A stretch of 35,292 bases of DNA from Acidobacteria bacterium UBA2161. Its GTDB lineage: Bacteria; Acidobacteriota; Vicinamibacteria; Vicinamibacterales; UBA823. The notes under the pieces were generated by a model. The model was not told the origin of the DNA. It made no database searches and saw only the letters and a list, made by a program, of their open reading frames with translations. Positions 26,858 through 33,819 of this stretch are shown in pieces (the stretch's first letter is position 1; every line of letters starts with the position of its first letter). The translations under genes and the position numbers were made by a program. The DNA lies in assembly GCA_002328835.1 (NCBI GenBank), contig DCWN01000040.1, positions 1-35,292 on the forward strand, read 5' to 3'.

Positions 26858-27250
26858 TTGGCAGATACCGAATTCTACGGCACCGGACGCCGCAAGAAAT
26901 CCACCGCCCGCATCTTTCTCCGCCCGGGCACTGGCAACATCCAGGTCAACAAGCGACCGCTGGCCGAGAGCTTTCCGACCGAAGTGCTCCAGATGCAGAT
27001 CCGGCTCCCGCTGGAGTTGACCGAGACGCTGGCGAAGTACGACGTGCTGGCGACGGCGACCGGCGGCGGCATCTCGGGTCAGGCCGGCGCGATGCGGCTC
27101 GGGATCGCGCGCGCCCTGGTCAAGGCCGACGGGGAGCTGCGCCCCGGTCTCAAGAAGGCGGGCCTGCTGAAGCGCGACGCGCGGATCAAGGAACGCAAGA
27201 AGTACGGCCTGGCCGGCGCGCGCAAGCGCTTCCAGTTCAGCAAGCGGTAG
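26858..27250 (+). CDS. rpsI: Small-subunit ribosomal protein uS9
   Basis: 30S component whose C-terminal tail reaches the decoding-site tRNA. The 130-residue product (E. coli 130) has YGTGRRKKSTARIFLRPGTG near the start, ATATGGGISGQAGAMRLGIARAL in the middle (quoted in part; about 67-89), and the basic tail GLAGARKRFQFSKR. The final Lys-Arg is the residue pair that contacts P-site tRNA in this family. It starts with TTG one base after rplM, the standard rplM-rpsI pair. Confidence 0.96.
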   Translation: MADTEFYGTGRRKKSTARIFLRPGTGNIQVNKRPLAESFPTEVLQMQIRLPLELTETLAKYDVLATATGGGISGQAGAMRLGIARALVKADGELRPGLKKAGLLKRDARIKERKKYGLAGARKRFQFSKR

Positions 27251-27297
27251 TCCCCGATGCCCCAGACCCAGATGCCAGCCGGCGCAGGAGAGAACGT

Positions 27298-28089
27298 TTG
27301 AGCGCGATCGCGTTGAAGGAATTGCTCGAAGCCGGAGTGCACTTCGGCCACCAGACGAGGCGCTGGAATCCGAAGATGAAGGAGTACATCTTCGGCGAGC
27401 GCAACGGCATCTACATTATCGACCTGAGCAAGACGGCCAAGCTCTTCGGTGAGGCGCAGCAGTTCGCATCGGCCCTGGCGTCCGAAGGCCGCACCATTCT
27501 GTTCGTCGGCACGAAGCGCCAGGCGCAGGATGCGGTCATCGAGGAAGCGCAGCGCTGTGGCATGTTCTTCGTCAACCAGCGATGGCTGGGCGGTCTCCTG
27601 ACGAACTTCACGACGATTCAGCGCAGCATCGGCCGGCTGCGCGATCTCGAAGCGATGAGCGAGGATGGCCGCTACGAAACGCTCTCGAAGAAGGAAATCG
27701 CTCGGATCGAGAAGGAGAAGCGGAAACTTCACAAGAATCTCGACGGCATCCGCAAGATGTCGCGGCTGCCCGACGCGGTGTTCGTCGTCGACACGCGCAA
27801 GGAGAAGATCGCGGTCGACGAGGCGCGCAAGCTGAAGATTCCGGTGATAGGCATCGTCGACACGAACTGCGACCCGGACGACGTGGACTACGTCATCCCG
27901 GGCAACGACGACGCGCTTCGGGCGATCCGACTGTTTCTGTCCAAGACGGCCGACGCGGTCATTTCGGGCCGGACACAGCGTGAGTCGGCCCAGGCAGAGC
28001 GCGCCAAGGCCGACGTGGACGCCGCGGCAGCGAGCGCGCCGGCTCCGGCCGCCAGCCCCGCGCCGGCAACGACACCGGCTTCCGTCTAG
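27298..28089 (+). CDS. rpsB: Small-subunit ribosomal protein uS2
   Basis: 30S component that binds late in assembly and interacts with S1. The 263-residue product has the conserved LLEAGVHFGHQTRRWNPKM start, IIDLSKTAKL, VNQRWLGGLLTNF and the closing IPGNDDALRAIRLF. It ends in a 35-40 residue Ala/Pro-rich extension not seen in E. coli S2. The TTG at 27298 has AGGAGAG at a good distance. A Rho-independent terminator follows 25 bases after the stop, before tsf. Confidence 0.96.
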   Translation: MSAIALKELLEAGVHFGHQTRRWNPKMKEYIFGERNGIYIIDLSKTAKLFGEAQQFASALASEGRTILFVGTKRQAQDAVIEEAQRCGMFFVNQRWLGGLLTNFTTIQRSIGRLRDLEAMSEDGRYETLSKKEIARIEKEKRKLHKNLDGIRKMSRLPDAVFVVDTRKEKIAVDEARKLKIPVIGIVDTNCDPDDVDYVIPGNDDALRAIRLFLSKTADAVISGRTQRESAQAERAKADVDAAAASAPAPAASPAPATTPASV

Positions 28090-28113
28090 GGACACGCGCC
28101 CCGAACTCGTTTG

Positions 28114-28145
28114 CGCCGGCTCGACCGTTCGCCGGCGTTTTTCTT
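28114..28145 (+). terminator. Rho-independent terminator between rpsB and tsf
   Basis: CGCCGGC (28114-28120) pairs perfectly with GCCGGCG (28131-28137) across a ten-base loop. Five T, a C and two T follow. It probably attenuates rather than stops transcription into tsf, as is known for the E. coli rpsB-tsf operon. Confidence 0.75.
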
Positions 28146-28151
28146 GTACGA

Positions 28152-28168
28152 CGCCCGCCCGACGGGCG
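28152..28168 (+). promoter_or_regulatory. Hairpin in the tsf leader
   Basis: CGCCCG (28152-28157) pairs with CGGGCG (28163-28168) around a five-base loop, directly after the terminator and 20 bases before the tsf ATG. A weak promoter (TTGTAC at 28144, GATACA at 28168, 18-base spacer) overlaps it. Role unknown. Confidence 0.35.
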
Positions 28169-28187
28169 ATACACCTGGAGAAATTCG

Positions 28188-28784
28188 ATGAGCATCTCGG
28201 CTACCGACGTCAAGGCCCTGCGCGACAAGACCGGCGCAGGCTTCATGGAATGCAAGTCCGCTCTCGCCGACGCCAACGGCGATGCCGACGAGGCGATGAC
28301 GATCCTGCGCACCCGCGGAGTCGCCAAGGCCGCCAAGCGGGCCGGTCGCTCGACGGAGCAGGGAGTGGTCGGCAGCTACATCCACACCGGGGGCAAGGTG
28401 GGCGTGCTCATCGAAGTGAACTGCGAGACCGACTTCGTCGCGCGCACCGACGACTTCCAGCAACTGGTCAAGGAACTGGCGATGCACGTGGCGGCGGCCA
28501 ACCCGCTCTACGTGCAGCGTGACGAGGTGCCGGCCGAGACGCTCGAGCGCGAGAAGGGCATCTTTCGCTCTCAGCTCGAGGAGCAGAAGAAGCCGGCACA
28601 CGTGATCGACAAGATCATCGAGGGCAAGATCGAGAGCTTCTTCAAGGAGACGGTGCTCCTGGACCAGCCCTCGATCCGCGACCCCAAGACGACGGTCAGC
28701 CAGCTCGTGGCCGCGGCCATCGCAAAGATGGGCGAGAACGTCACGGTCTCGCGGTTCGCGCGATTCAAGCTGGGCGAGGGCTAG
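28188..28784 (+). CDS. tsf: Elongation factor Ts, short form
   Basis: Exchanges GDP for GTP on EF-Tu. The 198-residue product has an N-terminal UBA-like domain (TDVKALRDKTGAGFMECKSAL, given here as two adjoining motifs TDVKALRDKTGAGF and MECKSAL) and the TDFVARTDDF contact motif with EF-Tu. The C-terminal NVTVSRFARFKLGEG is typical. It is far shorter than E. coli EF-Ts (283) and close to the compact Thermus-type form with one core subdomain. The ATG at 28188 is preceded by GGAG at eight bases. Follows rpsB. Confidence 0.95.
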   Translation: MSISATDVKALRDKTGAGFMECKSALADANGDADEAMTILRTRGVAKAAKRAGRSTEQGVVGSYIHTGGKVGVLIEVNCETDFVARTDDFQQLVKELAMHVAAANPLYVQRDEVPAETLEREKGIFRSQLEEQKKPAHVIDKIIEGKIESFFKETVLLDQPSIRDPKTTVSQLVAAAIAKMGENVTVSRFARFKLGEG

Positions 28785-28848
28785 ACGCCCACGGCGAACG
28801 GGTCGCCCTCGGGCGCGTGCCCCACGCCGCCCAGCCCGAACGCTGAGC

Positions 28849-28854
28849 TATAAT
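28849..28854 (+). promoter_or_regulatory. -10 promoter element for pyrH
   Basis: A perfect TATAAT lies nine bases before the pyrH ATG at 28864. There is no ribosome-binding site between them. Transcription from here would give a leaderless or nearly leaderless message in addition to read-through from tsf. Confidence 0.5.
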
Positions 28855-28863
28855 CGGTCGGTC

Positions 28864-29580
28864 ATGACCGCCCCCGCATACCAGCGAGTACTCCTGAAGG
28901 TCTCGGGCGAGGCACTCCTCGGCCCGGAATCGTTCGGCATCGATCCGGGCGTAACGATGCAGATCGCTGAGGAGATCGCCGAGATCCACCTGATGGGCGT
29001 GGAGATTGCCGTGGTCATCGGCGGGGGCAACATCTTCCGCGGGCTCGCAGCGAGCGCGCGCGGGATGGATCGCGCCACGGCCGACTACATGGGCATGCTG
29101 GCCACGGTCATCAACGCGCTGGCGCTGCAGGACGCCCTCGAGCAGATCGACACGATCACACGTGTCGTGACCGCCGTGGAGATGCGGGCGGTGGCCGAGC
29201 CGTTCATCCGGCGCCGCGCCGTCCGCCACCTGGAGAAGGGCCGCGTGGTCGTCTTCGCCGCGGGCACGGGCAACCCGTACTTCACGACCGATACGGCCGC
29301 GGCGCTGCGCGCCATGGAGATCCGCGCCGATGTCATCCTGAAGGGCACCAAGGTCGACGGCATCTACACGGCCGACCCCTTGAAGGACCCCGACGCGACG
29401 CGCTTCGACTCGATCTCGTACCTGCAGGTGCTCGAGCAGGGTCTGAAGGTGATGGACGCCACGGCGATCTCGCTCTGCATGGACAACCGGTTGCCGATCG
29501 TCGTCTTCAACCTGCAGCGACCCGGCAACCTGCGACGCGCCGTCCTGGGCGAAGCCGTCGGCTCGCTCGTCAAGGTCTGA
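28864..29580 (+). CDS. pyrH: UMP kinase
   Basis: Phosphorylates UMP to UDP; hexameric amino-acid-kinase fold, allosterically controlled by GTP and UTP in bacteria. The 238-residue product shows VLLKVSGEALLG at the start, VVIGGGNIFRG, ADYMGMLATVINALALQDALE (as two parts ADYMGMLATVINAL and ALQDALE), AAGTGNPYFTTDTAAALRA and GTKVDGIYTADP. Length matches E. coli (241). It lies between tsf and frr as in most bacteria and supplies UTP that PyrG later uses. Confidence 0.97.
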   Translation: MTAPAYQRVLLKVSGEALLGPESFGIDPGVTMQIAEEIAEIHLMGVEIAVVIGGGNIFRGLAASARGMDRATADYMGMLATVINALALQDALEQIDTITRVVTAVEMRAVAEPFIRRRAVRHLEKGRVVVFAAGTGNPYFTTDTAAALRAMEIRADVILKGTKVDGIYTADPLKDPDATRFDSISYLQVLEQGLKVMDATAISLCMDNRLPIVVFNLQRPGNLRRAVLGEAVGSLVKV

Positions 29581-29604
29581 GTTTTATCCGCGGAGGGGCG
29601 GGGT

Positions 29605-30174
29605 ATGGACGCCAGCGATCTGAAGGGACTCTACGCCGCGGTCGACAAGCGGATGAACGACGCGATCGAGCATGCCAAGAAGGAACTGGCGGGCGTGCGG
29701 ACCGGACGCGCCTCGGTCGCGATCCTCGACGGCGTCCACGTCGACGCCTACGGCAGTTCGGTGCCGCTCAACCAGGTGGCGAGCCTGTCGGTGCCGGAGC
29801 CGACGCTCATCGCCGCACAGCCGTTCGATCCCGGCCTCATGGGCGCGATCGAAAAGGCGATCCAGGCGGCCAATCTGGGTCTCAACCCGAGCAACGACGG
29901 CAAGCTGATCCGGATCCCGCTGCCGCCGCTGACCGACGAGCGGCGCCAGGAACTCTCGCGGCTCGTCCACAAGCTCGCGGAGGAGAGCCGCAACGGCGTG
30001 CGCCAGGCGAGGCGCGACGCCAACGACCGGCTGAAGAAGCTGCTCAAGGACAAGGCGATCTCCGAAGACGACGAACGGCGCGCACTCGACCGCATCCAGA
30101 AACTCACCGACGACCACGTGAAGCTGCTCGACGAACTCCAGAAGCACAAGGACGACGAGCTCCTGAACCGGTAG
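29605..30174 (+). CDS. frr: Ribosome recycling factor
   Basis: With EF-G it splits post-termination ribosomes. The 189-residue product (E. coli 185) has the conserved LAGVRTGRASVAILDGVHVDAYG region (ELAGVRTGRAS, then VDAYGSSVPLNQVASLSVPE), IRIPLPPLTDERRQEL, and helices ending DELQKHKDDELL. A strong GGAGG precedes the ATG. It follows pyrH after 24 bases, completing rpsB-tsf-pyrH-frr. Confidence 0.97.
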   Translation: MDASDLKGLYAAVDKRMNDAIEHAKKELAGVRTGRASVAILDGVHVDAYGSSVPLNQVASLSVPEPTLIAAQPFDPGLMGAIEKAIQAANLGLNPSNDGKLIRIPLPPLTDERRQELSRLVHKLAEESRNGVRQARRDANDRLKKLLKDKAISEDDERRALDRIQKLTDDHVKLLDELQKHKDDELLNR

Positions 30175-30215
30175 CGGCCCGTCGCCGCCGCGCCGCCTTC
30201 CCCGCCTCATCGCCC

Positions 30216-31394
30216 ATGGCCTACGTCTCGCATCTCGAGTGCTCCGCCGGCTGCGGCGCGGGGCCGTTCGACCCGCGCGAGCGGCATCACCTGTGCGCCT
30301 GCGGACTGCCGCTCCTCGTGCGCTACGACCTCGGCCGCGTCGCGTCGACCTGGGACAAGGCATCGCTCGTAGACCGCCCCCCGACGATGTGGCGCTACGC
30401 CGAGATGATGCCGCTTCTCGACCACGACAAGCCGGTGACGCTGGGCGAAGGCTTCACGCCGCTCTTCCACGCCGCCACCCTCGGCCGCAGCCTCGGGCTG
30501 ACGTCGCTTTACGTCAAGGATGAGTCACTCAATCCGACCAACTCGTTCAAGGCCCGAGGCCTCTCGGCCGCGGTGACGCGGGCGCACGCGCTCGGGGCCG
30601 AGACGCTGTCGGTCCCGTCGGCGGGGAACGCGGCCAACGCGATGTCGGCCTATGCCGCCCGGGCTGGCATCCCGGCCAAGGTGTTCATGCCGAAGGACGT
30701 CAAGCAGCCGTTCATCCGTGAATGCGAACTGTACGGCGCCGAAGTGACTCTCGTCGACGGTCTGATCACCGACGCCGGCCGCGTGGCAGCCGAGCGTGGC
30801 GGCCCGTTGGGCTGGTACGACGTCTCCACCCTGAAGGAGCCCTACCGGATCGAGGGCAAGAAGACGATGGCCTACGAGCTGGCCGAGCAGTTCGACTGGC
30901 AGTGGCCCGATTGGATCATCTATCCGACCGGCGGCGGCACGGGCATGGTCGGCATGTGGAAGGCGATGGCGGAACTCGAGGCCATCGGCTGGATGCCCGA
31001 AGGCCGCCGGCCCCGGATGGTCACGGCCCAGGCAACCGGCTGCGCCCCGATCGTGAAAGCGTTCGAGCAGGGCGCGGACCGTGCCGAGCCGTGGGCCGAC
31101 GCCCACACCGTGGCCGACGGGCTGCGCGTGCCGAAGGCGATCGGCGACTTCCTGATCCTTCGGGCCTTGCGCGAGAGCGGCGGCCGAGCGATCGCCGTCG
31201 ACGACGCCGACATGGTGCGCTACATGCGAGACCTGGGTCGCCACGAAGGGATCAGCGCCGCGCCGGAGGGTGGCGCGGCGCTCGGCGCGCTGCACGCGCT
31301 CGTCGCCGAGGGCCTGGTGAAACCGGACGAGACCGTCGTCCTCTTCAATACGGGCGGCGCGCTGAAGTACCTGGACGTCCTCGCCCCGGCCTGA
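30216..31394 (+). CDS. thrC: Threonine synthase
   Basis: PLP enzyme converting O-phosphohomoserine to threonine. The 392-residue product starts with a zinc-ribbon-like cluster (Cys9, Cys13, Cys27, Cys29), then LGEGFTPL, the PLP lysine Lys112 in PTNSFKARGLS, SAGNAANAMSAYAARAG, the phosphate-binding TGGGTG loop, and FNTGGALKYLD at the end. This fold-type II family also contains related lyases and racemases, but the N-terminal ribbon and order of motifs fit ThrC of the plant/archaeal type. It begins 41 bases after frr and converges on pfkA with eight bases between stops. Confidence 0.88.
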   Translation: MAYVSHLECSAGCGAGPFDPRERHHLCACGLPLLVRYDLGRVASTWDKASLVDRPPTMWRYAEMMPLLDHDKPVTLGEGFTPLFHAATLGRSLGLTSLYVKDESLNPTNSFKARGLSAAVTRAHALGAETLSVPSAGNAANAMSAYAARAGIPAKVFMPKDVKQPFIRECELYGAEVTLVDGLITDAGRVAAERGGPLGWYDVSTLKEPYRIEGKKTMAYELAEQFDWQWPDWIIYPTGGGTGMVGMWKAMAELEAIGWMPEGRRPRMVTAQATGCAPIVKAFEQGADRAEPWADAHTVADGLRVPKAIGDFLILRALRESGGRAIAVDDADMVRYMRDLGRHEGISAAPEGGAALGALHALVAEGLVKPDETVVLFNTGGALKYLDVLAPA

Positions 31395-31402
31395 CGGCTT
31401 GA

Positions 31403-32485
31403 TCAGTCCCCGAAGCTGATCCCGATCGCGCGCGCGGTCTTGACCAGATCGAGATCGAGCGGGACCTGCTTGGTCTTCCCCACCATCTCCGCCAGCGGCA
31501 CCGCGACGAGCTCGGGCGGGCGGTTGGCCACCATCATGCCAAAGGTGCCGTGGTTGACCAGTTCCATCGCCTTCCCGCCGAACCGCGTGGCCAGCACGCG
31601 ATCGAACGCGGTCGGCGCGCCGCCGCGCTGGAGATGTCCGAGGACGACGCTCCGGCTCTCCTTGCCGGTCAGCCCCTCGAGTTGCTCCGCCACCCAACTC
31701 CCCACGCCACCGAGCCGTTCCAGGCGGCCGGCCTGGGCCTGTTCGACCACCGACACCGTGCCGCCGATCGGCGCCGCACCCTCCGCGACGACGACGATGC
31801 TGAACCGCGCGCCGAACCGCTCGCGCTCGCGGACGCACGCCGCCACGCGTTCCAGATTGAACGGGATCTCGGGAATGAGAATGGCGTCCGCGCCCCCGGC
31901 CAGGCCGGCATAGAGAGCGATCCAGCCCGCGTAGCGGCCCATCACCTCGACGACCATCACCCGGCGGTGCGACGCGGCGGTCGTATGCAGGCGGTCGATC
32001 GCCTCGGTGGCAAACGCGACCGCCGTATCGAACCCGAAGCAGCTGTTCGTGCCGACGATGTCGTTATCGATCGTCTTGGGCACGCCGACGATCGGCATGC
32101 CGAGCCGATGAAACCGTTCGGCGATCGTGAGCGTGCCGTCGCCGCCGATGACGACCAGGCCCTTGAGACCGAACTCGCGCACCGTCTGCACGCACCGCGT
32201 CGACCGATCGCGAACCTCGGCTCCGTCCTGGCCGGGATACGAGAACGGATCGCCGCGATTCGTCGTGCCGAGAATCGTTCCGCCGATGCGGACGATGCCC
32301 GCGACGTCGTCCCGCGTCAGCGTCCGCGAACGGCTCGGATCGATCAGCCCATCGAAGCTGTCCTCGAAGCCGATGCACTCATAGCCGAACCCGGCAGCCG
32401 ACTTCACGACGGCGCGGATGACCGCGTTCAATCCCGGCGCGTCTCCGCCGCCGGTCATCACGCCGACGCGCTTCACGTCTGGCAT
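31403..32485 (-). CDS. pfkA: 6-phosphofructokinase, G104/K124-type
   Basis: Phosphorylates fructose 6-phosphate in glycolysis. The 360-residue product has TGGGDAPGLN (11-20), GGDGT (114-118), the catalytic PKTIDND (136-142), MGRYAGWIAL, and GHLQRGGAPTAFDR. Phosphate-donor choice is read from two positions. Gly117 in GGDG matches ATP enzymes (PPi enzymes have GGDD), while Lys137 in PKTIDND matches PPi enzymes (E. coli has Gly). The G/K combination occurs in group III ATP-PFKs, so ATP is the more likely donor. The frame continues upstream to 32566, but the ATG at 32485 gives the standard N-terminus. Confidence 0.93.
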   Translation of the reverse strand: MPDVKRVGVMTGGGDAPGLNAVIRAVVKSAAGFGYECIGFEDSFDGLIDPSRSRTLTRDDVAGIVRIGGTILGTTNRGDPFSYPGQDGAEVRDRSTRCVQTVREFGLKGLVVIGGDGTLTIAERFHRLGMPIVGVPKTIDNDIVGTNSCFGFDTAVAFATEAIDRLHTTAASHRRVMVVEVMGRYAGWIALYAGLAGGADAILIPEIPFNLERVAACVRERERFGARFSIVVVAEGAAPIGGTVSVVEQAQAGRLERLGGVGSWVAEQLEGLTGKESRSVVLGHLQRGGAPTAFDRVLATRFGGKAMELVNHGTFGMMVANRPPELVAVPLAEMVGKTKQVPLDLDLVKTARAIGISFGD

Positions 32486-32556
32486 CGCTCGATTCGTCGT
32501 CGGCTCGTGTGGAAGGAATTCGACGGCTCGCTCCGCGAGCAGACCACCCGGTCGCA

Positions 32557-32585
32557 TTGCGGGCACTTACACCGCATGGTACAAT
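32557..32585 (+). promoter_or_regulatory. Promoter of tRNA-Ala
   Basis: TTGCGG (32557-32562) and TACAAT (32580-32585) are 17 bases apart. Initiation near 32592 leaves about 45 bases before the mature tRNA 5' end. Confidence 0.6.
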
Positions 32586-32636
32586 TCCGCGCTTGTCGTC
32601 GCGCGCCACACGGCGACGGCACCACCACGTCGAGAT

Positions 32637-32712
32637 GGGCGGCTAGCTCAGTTGGGAGAGCGCGGCGTTCGCAACGCCGAGGTCGAGGGTTCGAGCCCCT
32701 TGCCGTCCACCA
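32637..32712 (+). tRNA. tRNA-Ala, anticodon CGC
   Basis: 76 bases with a complete cloverleaf. The 7-bp acceptor stem (GGGCGGC with GCCGTCC) includes the G3-U70 wobble that marks alanine tRNAs. The D stem is GCTC/GAGC, the anticodon stem CGGCG/CGCCG with loop TTCGCAA (anticodon CGC, reading GCG), and the T stem GAGGG/CCCTT with loop TTCGAGC. Discriminator A73 is followed by an encoded CCA. Confidence 0.97.
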
Positions 32713-32771
32713 TTTCCCGCATCCTCAGCGTATCATCCGTCGAACCGCGCGGCCTCCGTCGCTCGTGTGCC

Positions 32772-33395
32772 TCACCCGCCGCGCTTGCGCAGGCACCAGG
32801 TGGTCATCGAGCGTTGATCCTGGACGATCGTCGTCTTGATCGGGTCGAGTAGATCTCCGCCGAGCCGCTCGCCGCACGACAGCAGCAGGGATTCGTCCGC
32901 GAGGAACCGCTCGATGCCGTCGGGTGACCGGCCACGCCGCGGGCCCACCGACACAATCCGGTCCTCGAGACCGATCGTCGAGGCCAGCCGGGCGAAGAAC
33001 ATGCCGCCCGGCCTGAGGACCCGCCACAGCTCCTCGACGATCCGATCGAAGTGCGCCTCGTCGTCCGCGAAGTGCAGCACCGCGCTGCAGATCACGACGT
33101 CGAACACGCCATCCTCGAACGACAGGGCGTCGAGCTCCTCGACCCTGAAGCGTCGAGCCGGCAGCCGAGGTGCCAGGTGCTCAGACAGCTGCCGCATCGA
33201 GTCGATCGCCGACGCCGACCGATCGGCCGCCGAGACGTCCCAGCCGCCGCGCAGCAGATAGACAAGGTTGCGGCCCTCGCCGCAGCCCGCGTCGAGCAGC
33301 CGGTCGCCCGGCTGAATGCGTTCCTTGAGCAGTTGGTTGAAGAGATAGATGTCGATCTCGCCGAACCACTCATCCAGATCGAGAAGTGATGCCAT
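32772..33395 (-). CDS. Class I SAM-dependent methyltransferase, substrate unknown
   Basis: The 207-residue product has a Rossmann methyltransferase core: motif I LLDAGCGEGRNLVYLLRGG (about 38-56), an acidic post-I position (VSAADRS), a motif II/III region VFDVVICSAVLHFADD, and LWRVLRPGGMFFARL. These match the Methyltransf_11/TehB-like group, which acts on many small molecules. The N-terminal FGEIDIYLFNQLLKERI is a short helical cap. The substrate cannot be inferred. The ATG at 33395 is chosen because conservation starts there, although the frame is open further upstream across the divergent gene. Confidence 0.88.
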   Translation of the reverse strand: MASLLDLDEWFGEIDIYLFNQLLKERIQPGDRLLDAGCGEGRNLVYLLRGGWDVSAADRSASAIDSMRQLSEHLAPRLPARRFRVEELDALSFEDGVFDVVICSAVLHFADDEAHFDRIVEELWRVLRPGGMFFARLASTIGLEDRIVSVGPRRGRSPDGIERFLADESLLLSCGERLGGDLLDPIKTTIVQDQRSMTTWCLRKRGG

Positions 33396-33414
33396 GATCG
33401 CCCGTCTCGAGCCC

Positions 33415-33444
33415 TTGACAGTCCGTTTGACCGACGGCGACAAT
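33415..33444 (+). promoter_or_regulatory. Promoter of the rhodanese-polX pair
   Basis: A perfect TTGACA (33415-33420), an 18-base spacer and GACAAT (33439-33444) lie just before the ATG at 33453, leaving eight bases. Transcripts would be leaderless or nearly so. Confidence 0.6.
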
Positions 33445-33452
33445 ACCAGCAA

Positions 33453-33815
33453 ATGTCGATCCCGCGAATTACCAAGGAAGCACTGAAGGAACGCCTCGAC
33501 GGCGATGCGGCGGCCGTACCCGTCCTGGTCGACGCGAGGCTCAAGTACCCGTACGAGCACAGCACCGTGATCCTGCCGGGGGCGCTCCGCGACCCGGATC
33601 CGTCGTCCCTCCCGCGTGATCGTGAGATCGTCACCTACGATTCGGATCCCGAGGAGTTGACCAGCGCCAGGCTCGCCGCAAGTCTGATTCGAGAGGGCTT
33701 CCAGGCCCGCGCGCTCCAGGGCGGCATCGCCGCTTGGATGGCCGCGAAGTTCCCGACCGACACGAAGGACGCCCCGGTGCAGGCGCCTCCGAAGGCAGGG
33801 GCGCTCAAAGGCTAG
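33453..33815 (+). CDS. Rhodanese-like domain protein lacking the catalytic cysteine
   Basis: The 120-residue product is a single rhodanese homology domain: an N-terminal helix (ITKEALKERL), VLVDARLKYPYEHSTVILPGALR (VLVDAR then HSTVILPGALR), and the active-loop region IVTYDSDPEELTSARLAASLI. It ends with GFQARALQGGIAAWMAAKFP. In active rhodaneses the loop begins with Cys after the strand (VVYC). Here that place holds Asp (VTYD), so sulfur transfer is not expected. Inactive domains of this type act as binding or regulatory modules. The start follows a strong promoter. PolX follows after four bases. Confidence 0.85.
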   Translation: MSIPRITKEALKERLDGDAAAVPVLVDARLKYPYEHSTVILPGALRDPDPSSLPRDREIVTYDSDPEELTSARLAASLIREGFQARALQGGIAAWMAAKFPTDTKDAPVQAPPKAGALKG

Positions 33816-33819
33816 CCCC

